Source: Bacteroidetes bacterium UBA5697 (GTDB lineage: Bacteria > Bacteroidota > Bacteroidia > B-17B0 > Aurantibacillaceae). From it: a stretch of DNA of 64,000 nt. Position numbers and translations under genes: made by a program. Positions 35,715 through 44,465 of the stretch are shown here, one piece after another. The notes beneath the pieces are model-generated. The model had not been told where the DNA came from. It ran no database searches and worked only from the letters and a program-made list of their open reading frames with translations. The stretch is from assembly GCA_002420145.1 (NCBI GenBank), contig DIHL01000061.1:22860-86859 (forward strand), in the 5' to 3' direction. How positions within the stretch are numbered: position 1 is the first letter of the stretch; every line of letters starts with the position of its first letter.

Positions 35715-36802
35715 TTTCTTTTTATAATCGTATTTAGATATAAAGATACAAAAGTGATGGCACAAAAAATAATAGAAACGACTAACCAGCTAGTTTGGAA
35801 GTTTAATATTTGATTTAAGGCCAACGAAAGCCCCATTAAGCCAATTCCGCAGAATAAAATAGCTATTCTTTTCTCTGTAACGCCTTTAAAAAATAAATGA
35901 TGAGTAGTGTGGTCTTTGCCTCCTACAAAAGGTGATTGTCCTCGTTTGATGCGATTAATACTTACTGTAATTGTATCCGTAATAGGTAAAATAAACACTA
36001 AAGCAACTGACAGAAAACCCATTAAAATTGGATTAACAGAAAACCAAGCATTGTTAACTAGAGTAAAAGAGTTCCAGCAGTAATCTATACCAACAACAGC
36101 TAAAAATGCTCCCAAAAATTGGCTACCAGTATCACCCATAAACATTTTAGCTGGATGCCAATTGTAAATTAAAAAACCCAATAGTGAACCCAATATGCCT
36201 AAACTTAAAATTGGCATTGGACTAAGAACGAGATTTAAACTCATGTTTAAGAAAACCACAAACAGTAAAATTACTATAGAAACAATAGTGGTGATAGCAT
36301 CCATGTTATCAAGCATATTAATGGAATTCATAAATCCTATGACCCAAAATACGGTAAGCCCAAAATTTAAAGCTTCATTAGAAAAAATATTGATTTTAGT
36401 CCCAGTAAAATATAATATTAAGCCACAAACTAATTGTGCTATAAATTTTAATAAAGGCTTAGTGTTGTATGCATCATCTGCTAATCCCATTAAAAATGCG
36501 ATAGTACACACAACAAATACACCAATGATTTTAAGGCTACTATAATTTAATGGAAGGCGATGATCAATGAAATTTAAAATAATAAATGTGATTAAAAAAA
36601 TCACAAAAAAAGATATGCCTCCAATAGAGGGACGAGCCGATGGACTCCAGCGAATTTGTTTTTCTGAGGATTGTTGTTGTTGTCTAATTCCGAGAGTTTG
36701 AGAAAATTTTAATAAAATAGAATTAAAAACTGCTGATAAAATAAAAGTAATACCAACAGTTAGTACAATAAATAATAAAATATTATTTTGAATAAAACTC
36801 AT
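35711..36802 (-). CDS. Polyprenyl-phosphate phosphosugar transferase (WecA/TagO/MraY family)
   Basis: This 363-residue membrane enzyme has about ten transmembrane helices (e.g. ILLFIVLTVGITFILSAVF). The family's metal and substrate motifs are DDAYNTKP, NMLDNMDAITT and MFMGDTGSQFLG, and a cytosolic loop GGKDHTTHHLFF corresponds to the HHH-type motif. It transfers a sugar phosphate to undecaprenyl phosphate and so starts glycan synthesis. The location after rfbC and the kinase/export genes points to exopolysaccharide or O-antigen initiation, not murein synthesis. The start overlaps the rfbC stop by one base (TAATG). Confidence 0.88.
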   Translation of the reverse strand: MSFIQNNILLFIVLTVGITFILSAVFNSILLKFSQTLGIRQQQQSSEKQIRWSPSARPSIGGISFFVIFLITFIILNFIDHRLPLNYSSLKIIGVFVVCTIAFLMGLADDAYNTKPLLKFIAQLVCGLILYFTGTKINIFSNEALNFGLTVFWVIGFMNSINMLDNMDAITTIVSIVILLFVVFLNMSLNLVLSPMPILSLGILGSLLGFLIYNWHPAKMFMGDTGSQFLGAFLAVVGIDYCWNSFTLVNNAWFSVNPILMGFLSVALVFILPITDTITVSINRIKRGQSPFVGGKDHTTHHLFFKGVTEKRIAILFCGIGLMGLSLALNQILNFQTSWLVVSIIFCAITFVSLYLNTIIKRK

Positions 36803-37344
36803 TAAAATGGGCTGTTAAATTCTTTGAATGGAGTTCCGATTAAATCTTTTTCAGATAAGATAGGATTGGTAACATTCCAATTTATATTTAAGTCATTATC
36901 ATTCCATAAAACACATCCTTCTGATGCTTTATTATATACATTAGTGCATTTATAGGAAAAGATTGTATTATCTCTAAGGGTTAAAAAACCATGTGCAAAT
37001 CCAGGTGGAATGTAAAACATGGTTTTATTTTCTTCTGTTAATTCAATAGTAACATGTTGTCCATAGGTAGAAGAATTTTTTCTAATATCAACAGCCACAT
37101 CCAAAACAGCTCCAGTAATTACCCTTACCAACTTCCCTTGATCATGAGGAGGAGCTTGAAAGTGAAGTCCTCTTAAAACTCCAGTACTTGAAAGTGATTG
37201 GTTATCTTGAACGAAATTTGCAACAATTCCATTTTGTTTAAAAACGGATTCATTATAACTTTCAAAAAAGTAACCTCTTGCATCCGCAAATACTTTAGGT
37301 TTAATAATCAGTAAATCTTTAATTTTAGTTTCAATTACTTCCAT
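36802..37344 (-). CDS. rfbC: dTDP-4-dehydrorhamnose 3,5-epimerase
   Basis: This 180-residue cupin-fold enzyme is the third enzyme of dTDP-L-rhamnose synthesis. LRGLHFQAPPHDQGKLVRV contains the catalytic His, and AHGFLTLRDNTIFSYKCTNVYN carries the Tyr/Asp region. VFADARGYFFESYNE is the standard N-terminal block. The length is typical. Its start overlaps the tyrosine-kinase gene by 10 bp and its stop overlaps the next gene by one base. The other dTDP-rhamnose genes (rfbA, rfbB, rfbD) are not in the window. Confidence 0.95.
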   Translation of the reverse strand: MEVIETKIKDLLIIKPKVFADARGYFFESYNESVFKQNGIVANFVQDNQSLSSTGVLRGLHFQAPPHDQGKLVRVITGAVLDVAVDIRKNSSTYGQHVTIELTEENKTMFYIPPGFAHGFLTLRDNTIFSYKCTNVYNKASEGCVLWNDNDLNINWNVTNPILSEKDLIGTPFKEFNSPF

Positions 37345-39770
37345 AATTTAGAAAATCGGTTTTTAGGTTCAGCTTTATCATCTCCATAGTATCCATTTCC
37401 GTAGCCGTAGCCATAACCGTAGCCGTACCCATATTTATATCCGTAAGTCGATCGATTGGTATCAACTCCATTTAATATCATTGATAAGTTCTTAATATTT
37501 CCTTCATTAATTAATTTATCCAATATTTGAACAAATGCTTTTTTAGAGTAATCTGCTCTAAATACATAAATTGGGAAATCAGCTTTTTGTATAGTAGTAA
37601 TACCATCTGTTACTAAACCAATTGGAGGATTATCAAAGACAATATAGTCGTAACTTAATTTTAACTCTTCAATTAATGTATTTAAACGATCGCTAATAAT
37701 TAATTCGGAAGGATTAGGAGGAATAGGACCAGCCGTAATGTAGTCTAAATTTGGGAAATGACTATGATTTATACAATCTTTAGTTGGCGTCATATTAGTT
37801 AAAATGGTACTCATGCCTACATCATTAGATACACCAAAACCTTTGTGGATTTTTGGCTTTCTCATATCTAAATCTAACAAAATAACTTTTTTTCCCGTAT
37901 AAGCTAAAATACCAGCAATATTTAAGCAAACAAATGTTTTGCCTTCACCAGAAATAGATGAAGTGACAGCAATAATTTTTTTGCCTTCACCACTATGAAT
38001 GAAATTTAAATTTGAACGAATACTTCTAAAAGCTTCTGCAATTTGTGATTTTGGATTTTTATCAACGACTAATTGTGACACAGGAACATCACTTTCATAA
38101 TTAGGAACGATCCCTAATACAGAAATAGAAGCATCGATATTATTAACGACATCATTAATGGATGTGATTTTATCATGAAGGAAGTAGCGAATAAAAACGA
38201 GAAGTAATGAAAGTAATAAAGCTACCAAAACAGCTACTAAGATGGCAAATTTTTTATTTGGAGATACCCAAGCGCCATCGTTTACAGCTTCTTCTAAAAT
38301 CACATTTTGAGAGACAAAACCAGCCTTAGAAATAGAAAATTCAGTTTTTTTCTCTAATAACATGGTGTAATATTTCTCGCTAATACTAAATAATCGCATT
38401 AATCGAGAGTGTTCTAAATCTTCATCTGGGTTGTTAACGTTTTTGTTTTGGTATTCAGAATATTTTTGTGTTAAACTGGTGTATTTTGATTTGTATTTTA
38501 AGCGAACGGCATTTATTGTTTCAACAAGTAGCTTTTTTTGAGTTTCAATATTAAAGTTGATTTGCTTAATGTTCTCGCTACTAGGAGTTACCATATAAAG
38601 TAAGTCCTCTTTTTCTAGTAATAATTTTTGAATACTTTGAGTATAATCTTTAATAGCGGCTTCGTATTCTGTACCTGAAATCATGGAGATTAATTGATAG
38701 GTATCAATACTTTTGTTTTTAATAATGTTCTGTTGAAGTTCTGCCAAGATTTTTTCATCTAATTCAACTTTCAACATATCGTCTTCTATTTTAGATAAAC
38801 GAAGGGCATTAGGATCTACAGTATTGTCTTTAACTGTGTAATTATGAGATTTTCTAAATTCTTGTAAACTGTTTTCTGAAGATTTTAAATCTGTATAAAC
38901 TAAATCTAATTGCCCGTCGATAAAAGACAAGATGCTTTTAGAACTTTCACTTTTTCTTTCTACATCAAATTTTAGATATTCCCCAGAAATTAAATTCACA
39001 ATGTCTTTTGATTTTTGAGGATTAATGTCTGTTACTTTTACCTGAATTGTTCTTGCCGCTTCATTCACTAATTTTATATCCATTTTAGATTGTAAATTAG
39101 CGGTAACATTATCAACGTTATTAATTACAAAATACGATTTGTTGTCTTCTAAAAGTTGAGAGTTAATGGTCTTTTGGTCTAATTTAGAATTAGGAGAAAT
39201 ACTTAACTCAAAATAAGGCGAGTTAACTACATTAGAAGTGGTAAAAGGAATGTTGTAGTTTTTGCCTTCGGCTGAAAAAACTAAATTTCCAGATGTCGTA
39301 TTATTAAACTTGATGTAAATTTTTGTACCGTAAATATTATCTTTCTTTACATTAAATTTTACTAAGTAAGGTGAAGAAAGATATAATTCATTGTTTTTAA
39401 ATGTTCCTTCATTAAAATAACTGATTTGAATATCGGATTTTTCAACCACACGCTTCAAAAATATTTTGGAACGAATTTGTTCCATGGCTTCTGCAATTTT
39501 ATTGTCTCCACCATCAAACTTTGTCATTTGAAGTACTTCAGACGCTTGATTGTTTGCATTTATCTGAATGATAGTAGCAGATTGATATTCAGGCTGACTA
39601 TATCGTAAATAAATTGTTGCAATGCCTAAACTTATTACAAAAAAAGCGAATACAAACCATAGACTTTTTTTTACAATATAAATAACTAACCCTAAATCTA
39701 GTTCACTACTAAATTTAGAAACTCTATCTCTATATTTATCTATAGAACTATCGCCTTGTGGTTGTATCAT
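37335..39770 (-). CDS. Wzc-type tyrosine autokinase / chain-length regulator
   Basis: This 811-residue inner-membrane protein drives export of a capsular or extracellular polysaccharide. A Wzz domain (residues ~20-520) has TM helices near 35 (SLWFVFAFFVISLGIATIYL) and 520 (FAILVAVLVALLLSLLLVFI) with a long coiled coil between. The BY-kinase domain has Walker A SSISGEGKTF, Walker A' VILLDLDMRKP and Walker B YDYIVFDNPP. The C-terminus is a run of repeated Tyr-Gly pairs (about a dozen Tyr), the autophosphorylation cluster, here in an unusually regular form. It follows the Wza-like gene by 1 bp. Confidence 0.95.
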   Translation of the reverse strand: MIQPQGDSSIDKYRDRVSKFSSELDLGLVIYIVKKSLWFVFAFFVISLGIATIYLRYSQPEYQSATIIQINANNQASEVLQMTKFDGGDNKIAEAMEQIRSKIFLKRVVEKSDIQISYFNEGTFKNNELYLSSPYLVKFNVKKDNIYGTKIYIKFNNTTSGNLVFSAEGKNYNIPFTTSNVVNSPYFELSISPNSKLDQKTINSQLLEDNKSYFVINNVDNVTANLQSKMDIKLVNEAARTIQVKVTDINPQKSKDIVNLISGEYLKFDVERKSESSKSILSFIDGQLDLVYTDLKSSENSLQEFRKSHNYTVKDNTVDPNALRLSKIEDDMLKVELDEKILAELQQNIIKNKSIDTYQLISMISGTEYEAAIKDYTQSIQKLLLEKEDLLYMVTPSSENIKQINFNIETQKKLLVETINAVRLKYKSKYTSLTQKYSEYQNKNVNNPDEDLEHSRLMRLFSISEKYYTMLLEKKTEFSISKAGFVSQNVILEEAVNDGAWVSPNKKFAILVAVLVALLLSLLLVFIRYFLHDKITSINDVVNNIDASISVLGIVPNYESDVPVSQLVVDKNPKSQIAEAFRSIRSNLNFIHSGEGKKIIAVTSSISGEGKTFVCLNIAGILAYTGKKVILLDLDMRKPKIHKGFGVSNDVGMSTILTNMTPTKDCINHSHFPNLDYITAGPIPPNPSELIISDRLNTLIEELKLSYDYIVFDNPPIGLVTDGITTIQKADFPIYVFRADYSKKAFVQILDKLINEGNIKNLSMILNGVDTNRSTYGYKYGYGYGYGYGYGNGYYGDDKAEPKNRFSKLWK

Positions 39771-39771
39771 T

Positions 39772-40524
39772 TTACCTTCTGATTAAAGAGTAAAGTAAAA
39801 ATGTAGAAGAAATTAATGTAATAATTGGAGTTATCTCAGCTACTAATGTTTTAGCTAATCGATATCGAGGTTCTACATAAATAATATCATGAGCTAATAC
39901 AACAGAGTTTCCAGCAGCAATCCCTTCAATTTTTGATAAATCCATCAGATATACTTTTGGTTTTTCATTATCTTGATTACGGATTAGTTTTACTTTGTAG
40001 GCTTTCCCATCTTCTGAAATACCTCCTGTTAAAGCTAAAGCTTCAATAACAGTAGTATTATTATTAGTTAAGTTTAAAACTTTAGCAGTTCCTCCATTTC
40101 CAGGAAATACAATAACACGTTTATTGATAACATTTAAATAAACAAATGGCTTTACATAATAATCTGCATATACTTGCTCTAAATACTCAGTAGCCTCTCT
40201 CACACTTAATCCAGATAACTTCACTCTTCCTATTAATGGAAGTTTACAAGTTCCATCTCTATTAACCACATAATCCAATTCAATAAAACGATTTAATTGA
40301 CCTGAACTTGCTAAATCGACAATTTTAAATCCGTCGTTCGAAAAAATTCGAACATTTACAATATCATTTGCTTCAATTTTATAATCTTGTTTAGACAAAG
40401 AGTCTGCTATTTTATCATAAGTATAGTCTTTTGATGTTTTTAACATCAAATTTGATCTAAAAACTTTACATGAAGAAAAATATAAAACAATTGAAAAAAA
40501 GAGGAAATATTTATAAAAACGCAT
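39772..40524 (-). CDS. Polysaccharide export outer-membrane lipoprotein (Wza/BexD family)
   Basis: This 250-residue lipoprotein has the signal MRFYKYFLFFSIVLYFSSC with lipobox YFSSC. The poly-export domain has IEANDIVNVRIFSNDGF and NRDGTCKLPLIGRVKLSGLSV, and the SLBB-like segment has VKPFVYLNVINKRVIVFP. It is shorter than E. coli Wza, as is usual in Bacteroidota. A C-terminal helix (TPIITLISSTFLLYSLIRR) may cross the outer membrane. A near-consensus promoter precedes it (40542-40571), making it the first gene of the export unit. Confidence 0.9.
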   Translation of the reverse strand: MRFYKYFLFFSIVLYFSSCKVFRSNLMLKTSKDYTYDKIADSLSKQDYKIEANDIVNVRIFSNDGFKIVDLASSGQLNRFIELDYVVNRDGTCKLPLIGRVKLSGLSVREATEYLEQVYADYYVKPFVYLNVINKRVIVFPGNGGTAKVLNLTNNNTTVIEALALTGGISEDGKAYKVKLIRNQDNEKPKVYLMDLSKIEGIAAGNSVVLAHDIIYVEPRYRLAKTLVAEITPIITLISSTFLLYSLIRR

Positions 40525-40541
40525 ATGAGTATATTATATCA

Positions 40542-40571
40542 CAAAGTTAAAATTTATCTGCTAATATCAAA
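40542..40571 (-). promoter_or_regulatory. Near-consensus Bacteroidota promoter for the polysaccharide export unit
   Basis: The -33 element TTTG (40568-40571), an 18-bp spacer and the -7 element TAACTTTG (40542-40549) lie in the 49-bp gap upstream of the Wza-like gene. The expected leader is about 15 nt. It suggests that export genes can be transcribed apart from the two genes upstream. Confidence 0.75.
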
Positions 40572-40573
40572 AA

Positions 40574-41755
40574 TCATGCTCTTTTTAATAATTGAGCATA
40601 TAATTGTCGCATATCGCTTACTAATCTAGTATAACTATATTTTTCAAGTGCCCATTTTTCTCCTTTTTCTGATGAATTTGATAAAATGGAAACATTTGTG
40701 CAAGCATTTAATAAATTGCTAAAAAAGCCATTTTTATCTGATATTTCGGATAAAAAACCACATTCAGGATGCAAAACATCTTCAATGCCTCCAACATTGG
40801 TGCTAACTACAAATTTCCCAGCTGCTTGAGCTTCAATAATGCTTACTGGAGTTCCTTCATTTAAGGAGGTTAAAGTCACTATGTCTAAACCATGCAATGC
40901 CCATTCAACATTAGTTATCCATGAGGTAAAAATTACATCCACCTCATCTGTTGGATTATTTGACCATGAAACATTATTCATTCTGCAATATTCTGTAATA
41001 ACATCTCTTGTGTCTCCATCCCCAATAATAAAACCCTTAAAATTAGTGATGCCGTTTTGTTTTAAATATGCAATGGATTCAATAAATAAACTGTGGTTTT
41101 TGATGGGTGCTAATCTTCCAATAATGCCAATAGCTAATTGCCCCTCTTGTAAATTGTATTTTTCTCTAAATTCTTTACGGTTTTGTTCTTTGTTTTTTGT
41201 GAATTTACTTAAATCAAAGCCTAAAGGAACCACATGAATTTTATCTTTTGGAGCAATATGAAAAACCTCAGATAATTCTTGTTTTTGTTTATTACTGATA
41301 GCAACAATTGCGGTTGAATGTTTGGCTAAATAGCGTTCTATAGTTTTGTAAAAAGCTGTTTTTAGCTTTCCAAAATAAGAGTGAAATACATGACCGTGAA
41401 ATGTGTGAATAATTACGGGAACATTACAATCAATGGCGGCTAAACGACCAATAGCGCCTGCTTTTGAAGCATGAGTATGTACAATATCAGGTTTAAATTC
41501 CTTTATGATTTTTTTGATTTCTTTATAAGCCTTGTAATCTGATTTTAAATTGATTTCTCGTTGAAACTCATGCAATACTCTTGGTTTTAATCCTAAACCT
41601 TGAGGGATGTATAAGGAACTATCTTCGCCTTCTTCTTCAGGACCACCAACCAAAAGAGTTTCGTAGTCTGGCTCCAAATATTTTGACAAATAGCTTACAT
41701 TGTAGGTAATACCCCCAATATTGAAACGATTAATAATACGCAGGACTTTAGGCAA
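40574..41755 (-). CDS. Glycosyltransferase, GT4-like
   Basis: This 393-residue GT-B enzyme starts with RIINRFNIGGITYNVSYLSKY, an acceptor-side glycine loop. The hinge KPDIVHTHASKAGAIGRLAA is typical of GT4. The donor domain has IGIIGRLAPIKNHSLFIES and TSLNEGTPVSIIEAQAAGK, the latter with the E-x7-E type motif. It lies 4 bp after the mpl-like gene and 49 bp before the Wza-like gene, so it likely builds the exported polysaccharide. The sugar is unknown. Confidence 0.88.
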   Translation of the reverse strand: MPKVLRIINRFNIGGITYNVSYLSKYLEPDYETLLVGGPEEEGEDSSLYIPQGLGLKPRVLHEFQREINLKSDYKAYKEIKKIIKEFKPDIVHTHASKAGAIGRLAAIDCNVPVIIHTFHGHVFHSYFGKLKTAFYKTIERYLAKHSTAIVAISNKQKQELSEVFHIAPKDKIHVVPLGFDLSKFTKNKEQNRKEFREKYNLQEGQLAIGIIGRLAPIKNHSLFIESIAYLKQNGITNFKGFIIGDGDTRDVITEYCRMNNVSWSNNPTDEVDVIFTSWITNVEWALHGLDIVTLTSLNEGTPVSIIEAQAAGKFVVSTNVGGIEDVLHPECGFLSEISDKNGFFSNLLNACTNVSILSNSSEKGEKWALEKYSYTRLVSDMRQLYAQLLKRA

Positions 41756-41759
41756 AATA

Positions 41760-43127
41760 TTAGTTTAAATTAAGTTCAGTTGATAATTGTTTAAAATCAA
41801 TGCCATCAAAATTTCCAGAACTCATCATTAAAAGAACATGGTTCTTTAATGATTTTGACTTCAAGTAATTGACAAGGGCGCTACTTTCAGTAAATATTTT
41901 AAGGTCTTTACGGTTAAAGTACTTTAATACTTGTTCTTCAGTAATTGGTTTTAGTTTTTTGTGTGCAATAGTATGAGGATTAAAATACACAATAGCCTCA
42001 TCAGCGTCGTTCATGGCACCATCATATTCTGCCAAAAAAGTTTCATTTAAGCTACTAAATGTATGTAATTCCATACAGGCTAAAATTTTACGATTTGCAA
42101 ATTGTTGTTTAGTAGCTTGTGTGGTTGCTTTAAGTTTAGATGGAGAATGCGCAAAGTCTTTATAAAAAGCAAATGCATCTGTTTTTGAAACTAGTTCTAA
42201 ACGCTTTGCAGCTCCTTTAAATGACTGAATAGCCTCGTAAAATTGAGTGTCGTTTAATCCTAATTTATTACAAACTAAGCGGGCACCATTTAAATTCATT
42301 AAGTTGTGATTCCCGAAAATTTGCAAAGAAATATCTTTACCATTATCTTCTAAAATTGTTGTTCCTTTTTCAATTCGATGTTTTGGAATAGAGTAGGACA
42401 TTTTAGAAATATTGTTTGATTTTCCCGAATTAGTGGCTACTTTTTGTAATTCAGAATCTTCATTACAATAAATTAAACTCCCATTAGGTTCAATTAGGTC
42501 AATAAATTTCTCAAATTGATTGACATAGATTTCAAAGGTTGGAAACACATTGATGTGATCCCAGGCAATACCACTTAAAATAGCAATATTGGGTTTGTAT
42601 AAATGAAACTTTGGTCTTCTATCAATAGGAGATGCTAAGTACTCATCGCCTTCAATAATAGCAATAGGAGCTTCTTTAGTTAATTTAACCATTGTATTAA
42701 ATCCTTCTAATTGAGCGCCAACCATAAAGTCGGTATCCTTTTTATGGAAGTTTAATACATGTAAAATCATAGCGGTAATCGTAGTTTTTCCATGACTTCC
42801 TCCAATAACCACTCGAGTTTTATCTTTAGTTGCTTCGTAAATGTATTCGGGATAAGAATACACTTTCAGATTCAATTCTTTTGCTCTGATTAATTCAGGA
42901 TTATCTTCTCGAGCATGCATTCCTAAAATAACGGCATCAATATCAGATGTTATTTTTTCAGGAAACCATCCAATAACAGGAGGTAAAATGCCAGCGTTTT
43001 TTAATCGAGTTTTTGATGGCTCGTTAATTTCATCATCGCTACCAGTTACTTGAAAGCCTTTTTCGTGTAAGGCCAAAGCCATGTTGTGCATGGCACTTCC
43101 GCCAATTGCAATTAAGTGAACGCGCAT
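41760..43127 (-). CDS. mpl: Mur ligase family: UDP-MurNAc:tripeptide ligase (Mpl-like)
   Basis: This 455-residue Mur ligase has an N-terminal Rossmann domain, HLIAIGGSAMHNMALALHEKG. The central ATP site is VVIGGSHGKTTITAMIL, followed by GDEYLASPIDRRP and SGIAWDHINVFP. The length and the HNMA sequence fit Mpl, which reattaches recovered murein tripeptide to UDP-MurNAc. MurC is the alternative, and distinguishing the two needs alignment. It begins the minus-strand run with a glycosyltransferase and export genes. A perfect terminator separates it from the upstream desaturase gene. Confidence 0.85.
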   Translation of the reverse strand: MRVHLIAIGGSAMHNMALALHEKGFQVTGSDDEINEPSKTRLKNAGILPPVIGWFPEKITSDIDAVILGMHAREDNPELIRAKELNLKVYSYPEYIYEATKDKTRVVIGGSHGKTTITAMILHVLNFHKKDTDFMVGAQLEGFNTMVKLTKEAPIAIIEGDEYLASPIDRRPKFHLYKPNIAILSGIAWDHINVFPTFEIYVNQFEKFIDLIEPNGSLIYCNEDSELQKVATNSGKSNNISKMSYSIPKHRIEKGTTILEDNGKDISLQIFGNHNLMNLNGARLVCNKLGLNDTQFYEAIQSFKGAAKRLELVSKTDAFAFYKDFAHSPSKLKATTQATKQQFANRKILACMELHTFSSLNETFLAEYDGAMNDADEAIVYFNPHTIAHKKLKPITEEQVLKYFNRKDLKIFTESSALVNYLKSKSLKNHVLLMMSSGNFDGIDFKQLSTELNLN

Positions 43128-43171
43128 AATAGAACTAAATTTAGTTATACGAAGTAAACCTTTTTAAATAA

Positions 43172-43200
43172 AAAATGCAGACTGTATGAGTCTGCATTTT
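43172..43200 (-). terminator. Terminator after the desaturase gene
   Basis: A perfect 12-bp stem AAAATGCAGACT (43172-43183) pairs with AGTCTGCATTTT (43189-43200) around a 5-base loop. The A/T ends allow termination in both directions. Only the minus-strand desaturase gene ends here. Confidence 0.85.
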
Positions 43201-43220
43201 AAACAATGATTTGTTAAGTA

Positions 43221-44321
43221 TTAAGCCATTTTCGGTGTTGGCTGACCTAATTGATATAACAATTTAGCATGAGCGGCAATAGCTCCTACAAATGTTTTTT
43301 TAGAATAATACGGTAAATTAAATTCCTTAGCTGTTTGTTCAATAATTGGAGCTATTTTTTTGTAGTGAACATGGCAAATATTCGGAAACAAGTGATGTTC
43401 TACTTGAAAGTTTAAGCCACCAACAAACCAAGAGAAGGCCCAGCTTTTTTGAGCAAAATTAGTAGTCGTTTTTAACTGGTGAGTTGCCCAGTCGTCTTGC
43501 ATATTTCCACTTGAATCTGGTAAAGGGAATTCTGTTAAGTCAACAACGTGAGCTGGTTGAAAAATTAATGCTAAGATTAATCCACATGTAAAATGCATAA
43601 TAGACCATCCTATTACAATTTGGTACCATGGATTTTCCATTATCAATAAAGGTAAGGCTAAGCTATATCCTAAATAGAATAATTTATTAAGAATTAACAA
43701 AATCAATTGGCTTTTAAAGGTTGTTTTTTTGGTAACTAACAATCCCATTCGCTCATAACGAGCTAGTTGTTGAAAATCTTTAGTCGTTGCCCACATAATT
43801 GTCATTAAACCATAAAAGAACCATGCGTATAAAAATTGATATTTATGAATCCATTTATATTCCGCATGTGGTTCAAATCTCATAAATCCTGGAGGAGCAA
43901 TATCTTCGTCATGCTCATGTATATTGGTGTATGTGTGGTGAAGTGTATTGTGTTGTAATTGCCAGTTAATAGAGCTACCTCCAATAAAGTTCATACTCCG
44001 GCACATTAAAGCGTTTAATTTGGCATTTCTTGCATAAGAACCGTGGTTGGCATCATGCATAATGGATAGTCCAATTCCGCTCATTCCAAATCCCATAATG
44101 ACACAAAGTAATGATTGAATCCAAAGGTTATCAAATGCATTTATAATTAATAGAACAAAAGGAGTGAAATAAAGGGCAAACATGAAAATTGACTTGATGA
44201 CCATTTGTGCGTTGCCGTAGCGAGAAAGGTTGTTTTCTTTGAAATAGTCGTCAACACGTTTTTTTGCAGTTAAATAAAAAGATCGATTTGCGTTGTTGAA
44301 TCTGATTGATTGGGTACTCAT
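43221..44321 (-). CDS. Membrane fatty acid desaturase (acyl-lipid/acyl-CoA type)
   Basis: This 366-residue integral membrane di-iron enzyme introduces a double bond in fatty acyl chains. The three histidine boxes are HDANHGSY (~residue 90), HNTLHHTYTN (~125) and QVEHHLFPNICHVHY (~315). The Q-x-x-H-H form of the third box is typical of front-end / linoleoyl-CoA-type desaturases. Hydrophobic segments lie at ~45-95 and ~195-240. It is a single-gene unit with its own promoter (44350-44381) and terminator. Cold or membrane-fluidity regulation is inference. Confidence 0.93.
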   Translation of the reverse strand: MSTQSIRFNNANRSFYLTAKKRVDDYFKENNLSRYGNAQMVIKSIFMFALYFTPFVLLIINAFDNLWIQSLLCVIMGFGMSGIGLSIMHDANHGSYARNAKLNALMCRSMNFIGGSSINWQLQHNTLHHTYTNIHEHDEDIAPPGFMRFEPHAEYKWIHKYQFLYAWFFYGLMTIMWATTKDFQQLARYERMGLLVTKKTTFKSQLILLILNKLFYLGYSLALPLLIMENPWYQIVIGWSIMHFTCGLILALIFQPAHVVDLTEFPLPDSSGNMQDDWATHQLKTTTNFAQKSWAFSWFVGGLNFQVEHHLFPNICHVHYKKIAPIIEQTAKEFNLPYYSKKTFVGAIAAHAKLLYQLGQPTPKMA

Positions 44322-44349
44322 TTATTGTTTGTTTTTTTTGTTAGTGTGC

Positions 44350-44381
44350 CAAAGGTAAGCTATAAAAAGTCAAAAGTCAAG
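44350..44381 (-). promoter_or_regulatory. Promoter of the desaturase gene
   Basis: The -33 CTTG (44378-44381), a 20-bp spacer, and -7 TACCTTTG (44350-44357, an exact TAnnTTTG match) lie 28 bases before the ATG. Confidence 0.7.
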
Positions 44382-44465
44382 ATTCTTAAACTGTTAATAA
44401 TGAACAATTTATAGTTTGTAATTCGGTTTAGAGGACGTAAAAGCTTATTTCTGAGAGGAAAGCTA

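Noticed and set aside
35715..35765. Long N-terminus of the lytic transglycosylase
   Set aside because: It would create a 55-bp overlap with the upstream transferase gene, and the GTGA junction at 35711-35714 gives a better start.
40839..41237. 132-residue plus-strand frame opposite the GT4 gene
   Set aside because: It is an antisense shadow: the minus-strand gene has clear GT4 motifs throughout this span.
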